A stretch of 39,464 bases of DNA, from the NCBI GenBank assembly GCA_001773725.1, contig MEXP01000003.1, positions 26,781 through 66,244 on the forward strand, read 5' to 3'. A program made the translations under genes and the position numbers. The notes below the pieces were generated by a model. It saw nothing but the letters and a program-made list of their open reading frames with translations, was not told the DNA's origin and searched no databases. Positions 1-8,292 of this stretch are shown here, piece after piece (position 1 is the first letter of the stretch; each line of letters opens with the position of its first letter). The DNA is from Candidatus Amesbacteria bacterium RIFCSPLOWO2_01_FULL_49_25 (GTDB lineage Bacteria; Patescibacteriota; Microgenomatia; CAZETR01; Amesbacteraceae).

Positions 1-2
1 CA

Positions 3-428
3 CAAAAATTCGAAGCTGGTACACTCCCACTGGCAGAAATTGTCGGTTTGGGAGCAGCCGTCGATTATTTACAAAAAATCGGCATGGTCAATGTTCGGCG
101 GCACGAAGAGGACCTCACTAATTACGCCCTGGCAAAATTTAAGAAATTAAAGAACATCGTAACTCTTTACGGGCCAACCACACATCGTGCAGGAATTATT
201 ACCTTCAACGTTAATGGAATCCACGCTCACGACGCTGCGCAAGTTTTAGATGAATACGGAATCTGCGTCCGTTCCGGACAGCATTGCGCAACCCCGGCAA
301 TTACCAGATTCGGTGTCCCTGCTATGGTCCGAGCTAGTTTTTACATTTACAACACCAAGTCTGATATCGACTATTTAATTTCCAAAATTCCCGAAGTATA
401 TGACCGACTACACAGAGATAATTCTTGA
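3..428 (+). CDS. sufS: Cysteine desulfurase SufS, C-terminal part (5' end outside window)
   Basis: This is the C-terminal portion of a class-V aminotransferase-fold cysteine desulfurase, a PLP enzyme that takes sulfur from cysteine for iron-sulfur cluster assembly. The ORF track starts at a TTG at 48, but the same frame is open to the window edge and reads KFEAGT..GLGAAVDYL, which is typical internal SufS sequence, so the true start lies upstream. The active-site loop RSGQHCATP is present, with the persulfide cysteine codon at 285-287; this matches the R-x-G-x-H-C loop of group II (SufS) enzymes. The last 29 bases overlap the SufU-like gene, which fits a SufS-SufU pair. The sufBCD scaffold genes are expected upstream but cannot be seen. 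Confidence 0.93.
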   Translation, partial: QKFEAGTLPLAEIVGLGAAVDYLQKIGMVNVRRHEEDLTNYALAKFKKLKNIVTLYGPTTHRAGIITFNVNGIHAHDAAQVLDEYGICVRSGQHCATPAITRFGVPAMVRASFYIYNTKSDIDYLISKIPEVYDRLHRDNS

Positions 429-720
429 CCATTACCGCCGCCCCCGCCATCAGGGGATTTTGCCATCACCATGTCTTTCGGCCACGGTTTCAAATTCATC
501 CTGCGGTGATTCATTGACTGTTTATTACCGGATAAAATCTGGCAAAGTCACCGATTTTAAATGGCAAGGGGTTGGCTGTGCGATTTCTCAAGCCGCCGCC
601 AGTATTGTGTCCGATAAAATCATAGGAAAGCCAATTTTTTCCGTCCGCCCCTTACGTGTTAATCCAGCCCGGGCGGCATGCGCATCATTAGTTATCAAAG
701 CCATCCTCGATGCATGCTAG
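400..720 (+). CDS. sufU: SufU-like sulfur acceptor, internally shortened
   Basis: This SufU/IscU-family protein has 106 residues; Bacillus subtilis SufU has about 147. In Firmicutes SufU is a zinc-dependent sulfur acceptor for SufS. The N-terminal motif IILDHYRRPRHQG is diagnostic. The expected metal ligands are visible as C35 and D37 (SSCGD), C60 (GVGCAIS) and C94 (ARAACASL). Spacing C35-C60 equals that of B. subtilis C41-C66, but C60-C94 is 34 residues against 62 between C66 and C128, so about 28 residues of the middle helical region are missing. The start ATG lies inside sufS and the 3' end overlaps the next gene by 11 bases, consistent with translational coupling. It is likely functional because all ligands remain. 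Confidence 0.88.
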   Translation: MTDYTEIILDHYRRPRHQGILPSPCLSATVSNSSCGDSLTVYYRIKSGKVTDFKWQGVGCAISQAAASIVSDKIIGKPIFSVRPLRVNPARAACASLVIKAILDAC

Positions 721-1285
721 AGTAATTTTTCTAAAAAGATTATCCAAAAACTATTGGCTCTTACAGCTTACTAAACCGGAAGGGCTTAATTTTAAGGCCG
801 GCCAGTATATCAGTCTTAAAGTTCACCCCGACGGTCACCGTCGCTCCTATTCACTCTCCGATCCTCCATCTTCATCTCACATGAATCTCCTCGCAGACGT
901 TTCCCCCATGGGTCTCGGTTCAAAATATATTTTATCTCTTCATCCCGGATCCCTTGTCGATTTTATTGGCCCCCTGGGTAAATTCATCAAAACTTCAGAT
1001 GGCTTGTTTCTTGCGGGGGGCAGCGGAATAGCTCCTTTCTTATCTATGCGGGCTGGCCCCATTCTCTGGTCCTTGCACCGTAAATCTGAAGTTTTCGACA
1101 CAGGTCTCAATCCTTTAATTTTTTATACTCGCGATTTTCTCACCCAATACCTCAAATCAATCCAAGACCTAAAAAATTATCATATCTATCTTTGTGGGAG
1201 CCGCCCTTATGTCTCCGGCATGACAAAATTACTTATTTCCCTTGGTGTTATTTCCACTCAACTTCACGCCGAAAAATTCGTCTGA
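710..1285 (+). CDS. Ferredoxin/flavodoxin-NADP reductase-like flavoprotein
   Basis: This 191-residue protein belongs to the ferredoxin-NADP+ reductase superfamily. The FAD-binding signature RSYSLSDPP lies near residue 45, the nucleotide-binding loop LFLAGGSGIAPFLSM near residue 100, and a C-terminal YLCGSRPYVSGM segment matches the NAD(P)-domain 'CGP' strand. Typical members have about 230-250 residues; the NAD(P) domain is compressed between the glycine loop and the CGS strand. Its place between SufU and a ferredoxin suggests that it reduces that ferredoxin to supply electrons for cluster assembly or another redox step. That partnership is inferred from gene order. The gene overlaps sufU by 11 bases. 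Confidence 0.82.
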   Translation: MHARVIFLKRLSKNYWLLQLTKPEGLNFKAGQYISLKVHPDGHRRSYSLSDPPSSSHMNLLADVSPMGLGSKYILSLHPGSLVDFIGPLGKFIKTSDGLFLAGGSGIAPFLSMRAGPILWSLHRKSEVFDTGLNPLIFYTRDFLTQYLKSIQDLKNYHIYLCGSRPYVSGMTKLLISLGVISTQLHAEKFV

Positions 1286-1302
1286 TGTGTTAATATTTTG
1301 CT

Positions 1303-1572
1303 GTGAAATATACGCCCGGGTCGGGCAAGTTGCCTAAAAAAACCAGATATCAAGTCAAAGTTATTGCCAGCAAGTGCATTGGAGCGGCATCATGCGCGGC
1401 TGTGGCCGCCATGACCTTCCGTCTTTCCAACTTAAACAGCAAACAACTGGCGGAAATTATCGACCAGGACGGCAACGTGGACGAAGAAAAGCTCTTAGCA
1501 GCTCAAAGTTGTCCCACTTTGGCAATAGAAGTCTATGACACCAAAACTCACAAAAAAATCTGGCCCAAGTAA
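1303..1572 (+). CDS. Single-cluster ferredoxin with three cysteine ligands (probable [3Fe-4S])
   Basis: This 89-residue protein starts at GTG 1303, with no other in-frame start before the cluster motif. It aligns by eye with archaeal/bacterial single-cluster ferredoxins of the CxxDxxC...CP type. The first motif is C25-I-G-A28-A-S-C31 and the last is S-C70-P. Position II (normally Cys or Asp) is Ala28, and the position of the second structural cysteine (Pyrococcus furiosus C21) is Ala35, leaving exactly three cysteines. Three ligands at positions I, III and IV are what a [3Fe-4S] cluster needs; the cluster type is inference. The gene lies 17 bases after the reductase gene, so the pair may form a small electron-transfer module. 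The basic N-terminal tail (residues 1-15) is not part of the fold. Confidence 0.8.
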   Translation: MKYTPGSGKLPKKTRYQVKVIASKCIGAASCAAVAAMTFRLSNLNSKQLAEIIDQDGNVDEEKLLAAQSCPTLAIEVYDTKTHKKIWPK

Positions 1573-1582
1573 AATAACGGTG

Positions 1583-1861
1583 ATGACTACCCTCCGCCAG
1601 ATCATGGATCCCGAATTGCATATCAACATAGCCGACTTGGGTCTAATCTACGGCGTGGATATCTCTCCTACTACAGTTACTGTTACATTTACACTGACTT
1701 CCCCCGGATGCATTTTGGCCGGCACTATCCATAAACTTATTGAAAAGGCAGTTAAAAAAGTGAGTGGAGTAAAGGAAGTCAAGTTGGAATTGGTTTGGGA
1801 TCCAGCCTGGACCTCAGACAAAATCGCGCCGAAATACCGTGCCGAATTTGGCTTCGATTAA
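1583..1861 (+). CDS. sufT: MIP18/SufT-family (DUF59) Fe-S assembly protein
   Basis: This small MIP18/PaaD/SufT-family protein helps mature or deliver iron-sulfur clusters in other bacteria. The hallmarks are MDPEL, DLGLIYGV, the conserved cysteine in TSPGCILAG and the terminal VWDPAWTSD. The ORF track starts at 1535, inside the ferredoxin gene, but the family domain begins at TTLRQIMDPEL and the ATG at 1583 lies 11 bases after the ferredoxin stop, so I prefer 1583 (92 residues). The longer form would add 16 low-complexity residues. Its stop codon (1859-1861) directly abuts the stop codon of the opposite-strand gene, leaving no room for a terminator. Confidence 0.85.
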   Translation: MTTLRQIMDPELHINIADLGLIYGVDISPTTVTVTFTLTSPGCILAGTIHKLIEKAVKKVSGVKEVKLELVWDPAWTSDKIAPKYRAEFGFD

Positions 1862-3103
1862 TTAAAGCCCCCAATACCACCCCCCCAATTTTTTTGAGTT
1901 CCACATTCTGGGCACATCGACCACTACCGGCCTTCCTTTAAACATTCTTTTGATCATGTTTTCGCCCCACTCCCCATATTCTTTATGGGCAACTCCCAGT
2001 AGAACCGCATCTACTTTGCTATGAGGAATTTTATTGTTTTCGGGCATATACGGGTCGTGTTCAATTACTCTTTTAACGCTTTTTTTCAGGTTGTCAGACA
2101 CCTCCCTCATTTTGGAGTTTCTAAAATCCGGTACATTTTCTTTAAATGTCAGCCCCAAGACTAGAACCGTTGACCTACTTGGTATTTTCCCGGTTTCTAC
2201 CAATCCGTTGATTACCGCATTTTTCACTTGTTCCACCATGTGTTCATTCACCCGTCTGGCATCATCTATTAACTGGAAATAATAATTCACTTCCTTAGCT
2301 TTAGTTGATAAATAATAAGGATCCACGCCAATGCAATGCCCTCCGACGAGACCCGGCTTAAATCTTAAAAAATTCCATTTTGTCCCAGCTGCCTCCAGAA
2401 CTTCGTGGGTATCAATCCCCAGTTTGTGAAACAAAATTGAAAGCTCATTCATAAAAGCTATGTTTATATCCCTTTGGGCGTTTTCAATAACCTTAGCCGC
2501 TTCAGCCACTTTCAACGAACTTACAGGTACAACATTGGCCTTAGTCACAACCAACTTATACAAATTTGCCGCCCTCTTTAAAGTTTTGGCATCGTTCGCA
2601 CCAACCACTTTATTAATCGATTCCAGTCTATGCTCCCTGTCTCCGGGGTTAATTCTTTCCGGGGAGTAGGCTACTCCAAAATCTTTGCCCACTTTGAGAC
2701 CCGATTCCTTTTCCAAAATTGGGATACAAATTTCTTCTGTTGCTCCGGGGTTAACAGTTGATTCATAGGTCACCATTGCACCCCTTTTTAAGTGTCTCCC
2801 AACAATTTCACTTGCCGCGATCAGCGGGGAAAAATCAGGCTGTTTTTGCGAATTTACCGGTGTAGGTACGGCTACAACAAACACTTCAACGTTTCTCAAA
2901 TCTTTTGGATCGTATGTATATTGAACCGTTTGTAAATCTTTAATGTCCCCACCCTCATTAGTGTCGTCAATTCCTTTTTTCAGCTTATTAATCTTGTTCT
3001 TGTTAATATCAAATCCAATTACCTCTTTTCCCACTTTCGCAAACCCCACCGCCAGCGGCAATCCCACATAACCCATTCCAATAACAGCCAATTGTCGCCT
3101 CAT
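1862..3103 (-). CDS. Nucleotide-sugar dehydrogenase (UDP-HexNAc 6-dehydrogenase, TviB/WbpA type)
   Basis: This NAD-dependent enzyme oxidises the C6 of a UDP-N-acetylhexosamine to a uronic acid, a precursor for capsule or O-antigen sugars. The Rossmann motif VIGMGYVGLPLA is at the N-terminus, the catalytic cysteine is in VGGHCIGVDPYYL, and the KWNFLRFKPG segment resembles TviB/WbpA-type UDP-GlcNAc/GalNAc dehydrogenases more than UDP-glucose dehydrogenase. The ORF track starts at TTG 3136, but the ATG at 3103 sits just before the Rossmann strand (MRRQLAVIG) and a -10 box overlaps the extra 11 codons, so 3103 is preferred (413 residues). The exact substrate cannot be fixed from sequence alone. 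It is the first gene of the glycan locus and is divergent from the rest. Confidence 0.88.
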   Translation of the reverse strand: MRRQLAVIGMGYVGLPLAVGFAKVGKEVIGFDINKNKINKLKKGIDDTNEGGDIKDLQTVQYTYDPKDLRNVEVFVVAVPTPVNSQKQPDFSPLIAASEIVGRHLKRGAMVTYESTVNPGATEEICIPILEKESGLKVGKDFGVAYSPERINPGDREHRLESINKVVGANDAKTLKRAANLYKLVVTKANVVPVSSLKVAEAAKVIENAQRDINIAFMNELSILFHKLGIDTHEVLEAAGTKWNFLRFKPGLVGGHCIGVDPYYLSTKAKEVNYYFQLIDDARRVNEHMVEQVKNAVINGLVETGKIPSRSTVLVLGLTFKENVPDFRNSKMREVSDNLKKSVKRVIEHDPYMPENNKIPHSKVDAVLLGVAHKEYGEWGENMIKRMFKGRPVVVDVPRMWNSKKLGGWYWGL

Positions 3104-3107
3104 TTTC

Positions 3108-3119
3108 TGGTATAGTATA
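3108..3119. promoter_or_regulatory. Overlapping divergent -10 elements between 3103(-) and 3126(+)
   Basis: On the plus strand TGG-TATAGT (3108-3116) is an extended -10 box nine bases before the ATG at 3126. On the minus strand TATACT (complement of 3114-3119) lies ten bases before the ATG ending at 3103. The two hexamers overlap in TATAGTATAC. Only 22 bases separate the two start codons, so both transcripts would have almost no leader and the two RNA polymerases would compete. No convincing -35 box was seen on either strand. Confidence 0.55.
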
Positions 3120-3125
3120 CACGCA

Positions 3126-4193
3126 ATGGTCAACAAGGGGACAATCCTGCTTCTCCTTATTGTTTTTTACCAGCTTATCTCCCTTCTCCCTCAATTATCT
3201 GTCCGTTACGACACTCTATATTGGGAGAGTCAGTTTTCTCGCTCCCAATTAATTTACGGAGGCAAAGCCGAAGTCAAACTGTCCGATTACGACCTCTATT
3301 CGATCGTAGGTTACAAGTATTGGCGCGGCGATGATCCTATGCGTCTACACCCGGAAGTTCCCCCCCTCGGTAAGCAAATTATCGGCTTGAGCATTATTTT
3401 GTTTCAAAATCCTGCGGTTATAAATGTTTTTCTTGGGTTCTCCGTTTTGGTTATTTTCTATCTTATTTCCCGTCAAATCTCTCTTTCTCCTTTTGTTTCT
3501 AGTTTGGGAGTTTTTCTCATCTCCCTCGACCCGCTTTTCCGTGAATCTATTACTACCGCAAACCTCGATATAATTCAACTGTTTTTTTTGTCTCTTTCTT
3601 TATTATCGTTTCTCATCGCCCACCGTCACGCCAGCTTGTTCGCTCTCACCTCCATTGCCATTGGTTTAATTATGACAGTTAAATTTTATTTAACCGGCCT
3701 GTTTCTCTTGTGGATCTATTTGGGATATTTATTCTTCCGCCAAGACTTTCAATTATTCAAAAAGTTTATTTACTCACTCCCTTATGTTCTCTTGGGCTAT
3801 GTCTTGCCTTATGCACCCTCACTGATCGCCAATCCGGACATAATCAGTTTTTTGCGCTTCCAACGTTGGTTAACCTCCTGGTGGGCCGGTAATGCTCGCG
3901 CCCCATGGGGAGGTATATTTCATATTCTCATTACCGGGCGCTGGTATACCTGGTGGGAAGGTAGAGGGATAGTTCCAATTCCCCAATGGACCTTGGCATG
4001 GCCAATTTTTTCAGTCATAGGCCTAGCTTCGATTTTCAAATATATAAACTTTCGTCGCCATCCAGTCGGAGTAATCTGGCTATGGACCGCAGGCTATCTG
4101 CTATTATTATCTCTCACCTCGGCTTTTCCTCGATATCTCCTCTTAATTGTCCCCTTCACGATCATTTTGACCCTTCGGCTCGTACATGATTAG
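3126..4193 (+). CDS. GT-C (GT39/PMT-like) polytopic membrane glycosyltransferase
   Basis: This 355-residue, highly hydrophobic protein has about eight or nine predicted membrane segments. The segment RLHPEVPPLGKQI resembles the HPPLGK motif of protein O-mannosyltransferases (GT39), and YDLYSIVGYKYWRGDDPM resembles the preceding luminal/extracytoplasmic loop of that family. Such enzymes take a sugar from a polyprenyl-phosphate donor and transfer it outside the membrane. A possible donor-making enzyme is the DPM1-like gene at 9076-9801. The 3' end overlaps the next gene by eight bases. It is shorter than typical PMTs, and both acceptor and sugar are unknown. Confidence 0.72.
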   Translation: MVNKGTILLLLIVFYQLISLLPQLSVRYDTLYWESQFSRSQLIYGGKAEVKLSDYDLYSIVGYKYWRGDDPMRLHPEVPPLGKQIIGLSIILFQNPAVINVFLGFSVLVIFYLISRQISLSPFVSSLGVFLISLDPLFRESITTANLDIIQLFFLSLSLLSFLIAHRHASLFALTSIAIGLIMTVKFYLTGLFLLWIYLGYLFFRQDFQLFKKFIYSLPYVLLGYVLPYAPSLIANPDIISFLRFQRWLTSWWAGNARAPWGGIFHILITGRWYTWWEGRGIVPIPQWTLAWPIFSVIGLASIFKYINFRRHPVGVIWLWTAGYLLLLSLTSAFPRYLLLIVPFTIILTLRLVHD

Positions 4194-5793
4194 AATAGTT
4201 ACGCTGTTTCTCTTTTTATTCATCATTTCTCCGGCCGTCGTCTCTGCCGCTGATCGAAATTTTGTAACTTTAGTAATCCCTGTCAGGGGTCGGGAATATT
4301 GGCGCCAAAGTAAAGACATATCCCAGTTAGAATTCATAAAAACTGCCGTTGAATCCTCCCGCCACCCATCCACCTGGCTGATTCAATACGACGCGCTTAC
4401 AGATAATCAAATCGTTAGTAGCCTCAATTCAATTTCCTCGGCCATAGAACTCGGCCTCTTTTTAGAAGTTACTCGCAACTTAGCCTTGGATAGCTTTGTC
4501 AACTACCCTTGGGAGACCGAAAAATGGGAACGGGCGGACAAGATTTTCCTCTCCGGCTATAGTCCTCAAGACCGCTTTAAACTTATCGATACAGCATTCA
4601 ACAGGTTTAAAAATAAATTCGGTTTTTATCCAGCCAGTGTCGGTTCCTGGTATATCGATTCCCGATCACTGGCTTATATTCATGATCAATATCATGTTCA
4701 AGCTGTTTTGGGCGTTTCGGATCAATACCTGACGGATGGTTATCAGTTGTGGGGCCAGTACGTTGGCGAGCCGTATTACCCCAGCTTAAACAGTTCCCTC
4801 GAGCCCGCCTCAGACCCCCGGAACAAAATTGACATAGTTAAGGTTCAGTGGGCCTCCCGCGAACCCTTGCTCTCATATGGTGCGGGGGTCAAGTTCTCAA
4901 ATTTCAGCGTTCAGGTCAACGATTACGCTCGCTACCACAATCTGGACCAAAAATATCTGGATCGCCTTATCCGTATCTATACTACCGACCTAACTATTCC
5001 CCTGGCCCAAATCACTTTAGGTGTGGAAGTAGGGGAGCTGGAGGAAAAATTCCTGCCCCAGTTTAAAGATCAGCTTCAAGCTGTTTCTCGCTTGGGTTTG
5101 CAAGCGGTTACGATGTCGAAATTTGCTTCTGAGTATCAAAAAATCTATCCGGATACTTCTCCGTCAATGACCATCACCTCCGCCATTGATAACCGAGCCA
5201 TCACTTGGTATCAGTCTCCTCTTTATCGGTCTGCGGTTCTGACCGAAAACGGTCAAAGTCGTTTGGTCGATTTGAGATATTACCATTCCAGTCGCTTCTA
5301 CGACAACGATTGGACCCAAGCCGACTCCCGTCAAAATCTCTACCGGGTCGTTCCAGCTGTGATCGATCAGATTGGGTTGGGCAACTACCAACCCGCCGAC
5401 TTTCCTATTTCTCCTCCCCCCCCGATTCACGACTATTTACCGGTCAAAATATCGTCTATAGATAAACTCAAACAGGCCCTTTATAAACTTGTCCCCGATA
5501 TCCGGACCAGTAAGCTAAACGGCCGTTGGATCATCGGACTGACTGTAAGCCCCGAAAAACTCTGCCTAATGAAATGCACCACTTTCAGATACCCCACCCT
5601 GGAAGCCTTTTTGGGCCTGCGGCGTTTTCTTCGTCCCGATATGAAAATCTACGCCGCCTGGCAGGACACGCTTCCCAATCCACTACCCGGGGAGTTGGTT
5701 ATCAAAAATTCACTATACGGCATAGAAAATCTTGCTACGGAACTTTCCATGCCCAAACTCTTCGAAAATAGTCTCTACCAGATTTCCCGATAG
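4186..5793 (+). CDS. Exported protein, possible NodB/polysaccharide-deacetylase-like barrel
   Basis: This 535-residue protein has a clear N-terminal signal peptide (hydrophobic core FLFLFIISPAVVSAA, likely cleaved after SAA). The pattern after it, a beta strand VTLVIPVRGREYW, then STWLIQYDAL, IELGLFLEVT and FGFYPASVGSWY, follows the strand order of polysaccharide-deacetylase (NodB) barrels. I do not see a clear Asp-His-His metal triad, so catalysis is doubtful. The C-terminal ~180 residues are not recognised. It follows a GT-C gene (eight-base overlap) and precedes the flippase gene, suggesting a role in processing or tethering the exported glycan outside the membrane. The family assignment is tentative. 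Confidence 0.6.
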   Translation: MIRIVTLFLFLFIISPAVVSAADRNFVTLVIPVRGREYWRQSKDISQLEFIKTAVESSRHPSTWLIQYDALTDNQIVSSLNSISSAIELGLFLEVTRNLALDSFVNYPWETEKWERADKIFLSGYSPQDRFKLIDTAFNRFKNKFGFYPASVGSWYIDSRSLAYIHDQYHVQAVLGVSDQYLTDGYQLWGQYVGEPYYPSLNSSLEPASDPRNKIDIVKVQWASREPLLSYGAGVKFSNFSVQVNDYARYHNLDQKYLDRLIRIYTTDLTIPLAQITLGVEVGELEEKFLPQFKDQLQAVSRLGLQAVTMSKFASEYQKIYPDTSPSMTITSAIDNRAITWYQSPLYRSAVLTENGQSRLVDLRYYHSSRFYDNDWTQADSRQNLYRVVPAVIDQIGLGNYQPADFPISPPPPIHDYLPVKISSIDKLKQALYKLVPDIRTSKLNGRWIIGLTVSPEKLCLMKCTTFRYPTLEAFLGLRRFLRPDMKIYAAWQDTLPNPLPGELVIKNSLYGIENLATELSMPKLFENSLYQISR

Positions 5794-5809
5794 TTTATAC
5801 TTAAAAAGA

Positions 5810-7090
5810 ATGAAAAATACTCTTACTCGGCTCTACAATTTGGGTCAGTCCAAAACCGCTAAGAACACCTATATTCTCTTTACTGGCAATGTTCTTGATG
5901 CTTTTTTCGGTTTTCTCTTCATAGTCCTCATCGTCCGAAACGGGCTTTTATCCACCTCCGACTTCGGCATTTTTTCTGCTATCGCCAATTTTGTCATCAT
6001 TGTCTATTCCCTTCTGGATATTGGTATCGGTGGCACCCTCATCAACTTTATTTCATTTCACCACTCCCAAGGCGACGAAACAACGGCCCATAAATATTTT
6101 CAGGCCGGTCTGTTCCTGCGCTTCGGCGCCTCCTTGCTGATTTCGCTTGCCGTTATGGTCTTTTCCTGGCTAATCGGTCCGCGCCTTTTTCTTACTGGCG
6201 AGCTCCAGCCGGTAATTCTCGCCGGCTTGGCTATCCTCACCCTCTCCCTGATCGACGTCTTCGTTTACTCCTTCCAAGCCTATCAAAAATTCATGCTTGC
6301 CGCCCTGGCTTCACTAACTTTTACCACCGTCCGACTGTTTTTTTTGATTTCATTTATGACCTTGGGCCTCACCTTGTCGCTGACTACTGCTATGGCCATG
6401 GTTGCCCTGGCCCCGCTATTGGGTATAGTCCTTTCAGCCTATTATTTCAGGTCTTTTTTTAGCCTCAGGTTACCGGATAAACATATAATCAAGTCTTTAC
6501 TGTCTTTCAGCGGCTGGATGGGGGTCACTCGAATTTTTTCCTCAATTACTGGACGATTGGATGTCCAGCAAATGCTGCTTTTGGCCGGCCCAACAGCTAC
6601 TGGTACATACTCAGTAGCCGCCCGTATCGCCACTTTTTACTCTATCATAATTGGCAGTTTTACTGCCGTTCTGGCTCCCAAATTTGCCGCCGGCCAGCCA
6701 CTATCTCAACTCCAGCCTTTTGTAAAAAAAGCCTTGTTAGTAATTTCTGGGTTGATCGCCGCCATGGTTCTGGGAATTATTATCGCTAGGCCTTTTATCA
6801 TTCTCCTCTTCGGTCAAAGATCGTCAGCTTCCATCTTGCCATTCCAGGCTTTAACCGTGGCGTTCATACCCTTTGTAGCTAGTACTCTGGCCACAACCAT
6901 CATCATTTATAATCTCAAAAAGCCCAAGGTTCTGGGTTTGCTCACTGTCATGCAGCTGGCCTGTGTCTTCTTAGGGAATTTGCTATTCATTCCCCGATTT
7001 GGCAGTATCGGTCCAGCCATCACCTTGGGTATTACTAACCTGCTCGTTCTAATCATCAGCTCTAGCTACGTTCTTTCCAAATGGCGCTAA
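5810..7090 (+). CDS. Wzx-type polysaccharide flippase (MOP superfamily)
   Basis: This protein of about 426 residues has around 12 hydrophobic segments spread over its length, and its N-terminal [20 protein letters not shown] segment is typical of RfbX/Wzx oligosaccharide flippases. These move undecaprenyl-pyrophosphate-linked repeat units across the cytoplasmic membrane. The ORF track starts at 5732 within the previous gene; the first 26 codons are polar and not Wzx-like, while ATG 5810 ([13 protein letters not shown]) lies 16 bases after the previous stop, so 5810 is preferred. It overlaps the next gene by ten bases. Substrate choice cannot be read from the sequence. Confidence 0.86.
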   Translation: MKNTLTRLYNLGQSKTAKNTYILFTGNVLDAFFGFLFIVLIVRNGLLSTSDFGIFSAIANFVIIVYSLLDIGIGGTLINFISFHHSQGDETTAHKYFQAGLFLRFGASLLISLAVMVFSWLIGPRLFLTGELQPVILAGLAILTLSLIDVFVYSFQAYQKFMLAALASLTFTTVRLFFLISFMTLGLTLSLTTAMAMVALAPLLGIVLSAYYFRSFFSLRLPDKHIIKSLLSFSGWMGVTRIFSSITGRLDVQQMLLLAGPTATGTYSVAARIATFYSIIIGSFTAVLAPKFAAGQPLSQLQPFVKKALLVISGLIAAMVLGIIIARPFIILLFGQRSSASILPFQALTVAFIPFVASTLATTIIIYNLKKPKVLGLLTVMQLACVFLGNLLFIPRFGSIGPAITLGITNLLVLIISSSYVLSKWR

Positions 7091-8292
7091 AAATTGCAGT
7101 TATCGGTGCAGGATTTGCCGGACTAGGAACCGCTTATTACTTATCAAAAACCGGCCACCAAGTAACCGTCTTTGAAAAAGATAGTCAGCCCGGGGGCTTA
7201 GCGGTTGGTTTCAAAAACTCCAAGTGGTCTTGGCCCTTGGAGAAACACTACCATCACTTATTCACCTCAGACACCGCCATTAAAAGTTTGGCCGATGAAA
7301 TCAGCCACCCCATCGACTTTTACCGTCCCAAAACCTCGACTTTTATAGACGACCAAATTGCCCAGCTAGATTCGCCATTTAGTCTACTCAAATTTCCTCA
7401 GCTATCACTTCCCGACCGCCTGCGTACAGCATTTGGGCTGGCTCTCATGCGTTTTAACCCGGTATATAAACCCTTTGAATGGTTTACCGCCAAAAAATAC
7501 ATTACTACCCTTATGGGTCAAGCCAGCTGGCAAAAACTCTGGGAGCCCTTGTTTATAGGAAAATTCCATGATTACGCAGATCAAATATCCGCCGTCTGGT
7601 TTTATGGCCGGATTAGACCTCGTTCTGCCTCTCTCGGCTACCCCCGTGGCGGCTTTCTTTCTCTAGCCGAATCAATACAATCAGCCGCTAAAAAAAACGG
7701 CGCTAATTTTATTTATAACAAGTCGATCAATAACATATCAGAACTCAGTAAATTTGACAAAATAGTTTGCACACTTCCAACGGCTCTATTTTCCAAAATT
7801 TCCGGCTTGCACTATCCGCCCCTGCCCGGTCTTGGTGCAGTCAATCTTGTCTTGGCTCTCAAAAAACAATTTCTAACAGACGGCACCTACTGGCTCAACA
7901 TCAACGACAGAAATATACCTTTCGTCTGTGTTACCGAGCACACTAATTTTATAGATCCGTCCCACTATGCCGGCGACCACCTGGTTTATGTTGGCAACTA
8001 TCTTCCAAAAGAACACAAATATTACACTTATTCCAACACCAAGCTACTCGAAGAATTTCTTCCGTTCTTACAGCGTATCAACCCAAACTTTGAAAAATCA
8101 TGGATTAGCCGGTCATGGCTTTGGACCACTCCTTTCGCTCAACCGGTTGTTCTTCTAAATCATTATGTCCCCCCCCTCACCACTTCAATTCCCAATGTCT
8201 ATCTAGTCAATATCCAACAAGTATATCCTTGGGACCGGGGAACAAATGGTGCCATCGAGCTGAGCCGTAAAGTAACGGAGCTGATATGTTAA
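7081..8292 (+). CDS. FAD-dependent NAD(P)-binding amine-oxidase-like oxidoreductase
   Basis: This 403-residue flavoprotein has the dinucleotide-binding motif [17 protein letters not shown] at its start and [11 protein letters not shown] following, as in amine oxidase / protoporphyrinogen oxidase / UDP-galactopyranose mutase relatives. The nearby EKHYHHLF segment and the C-terminal [21 protein letters not shown] (FAD-contacting) fit the protoporphyrinogen-oxidase-like group often found in glycan loci. No haem pathway is present here, so a sugar- or lipid-linked redox reaction is more likely than porphyrin chemistry; this is inference. It overlaps the flippase gene by ten bases and the next GT2 gene by seven, so it belongs to this operon. 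Confidence 0.75.
   Translation: MALKIAVIGAGFAGLGTAYYLSKTGHQVTVFEKDSQPGGLAVGFKNSKWSWPLEKHYHHLFTSDTAIKSLADEISHPIDFYRPKTSTFIDDQIAQLDSPFSLLKFPQLSLPDRLRTAFGLALMRFNPVYKPFEWFTAKKYITTLMGQASWQKLWEPLFIGKFHDYADQISAVWFYGRIRPRSASLGYPRGGFLSLAESIQSAAKKNGANFIYNKSINNISELSKFDKIVCTLPTALFSKISGLHYPPLPGLGAVNLVLALKKQFLTDGTYWLNINDRNIPFVCVTEHTNFIDPSHYAGDHLVYVGNYLPKEHKYYTYSNTKLLEEFLPFLQRINPNFEKSWISRSWLWTTPFAQPVVLLNHYVPPLTTSIPNVYLVNIQQVYPWDRGTNGAIELSRKVTELIC

Noticed and set aside
5732-5809. Upstream start for the Wzx flippase
   Set aside because: The extra 26 residues overlap the previous gene and are not typical of Wzx; ATG 5810 lies in the gap right before the first helix.
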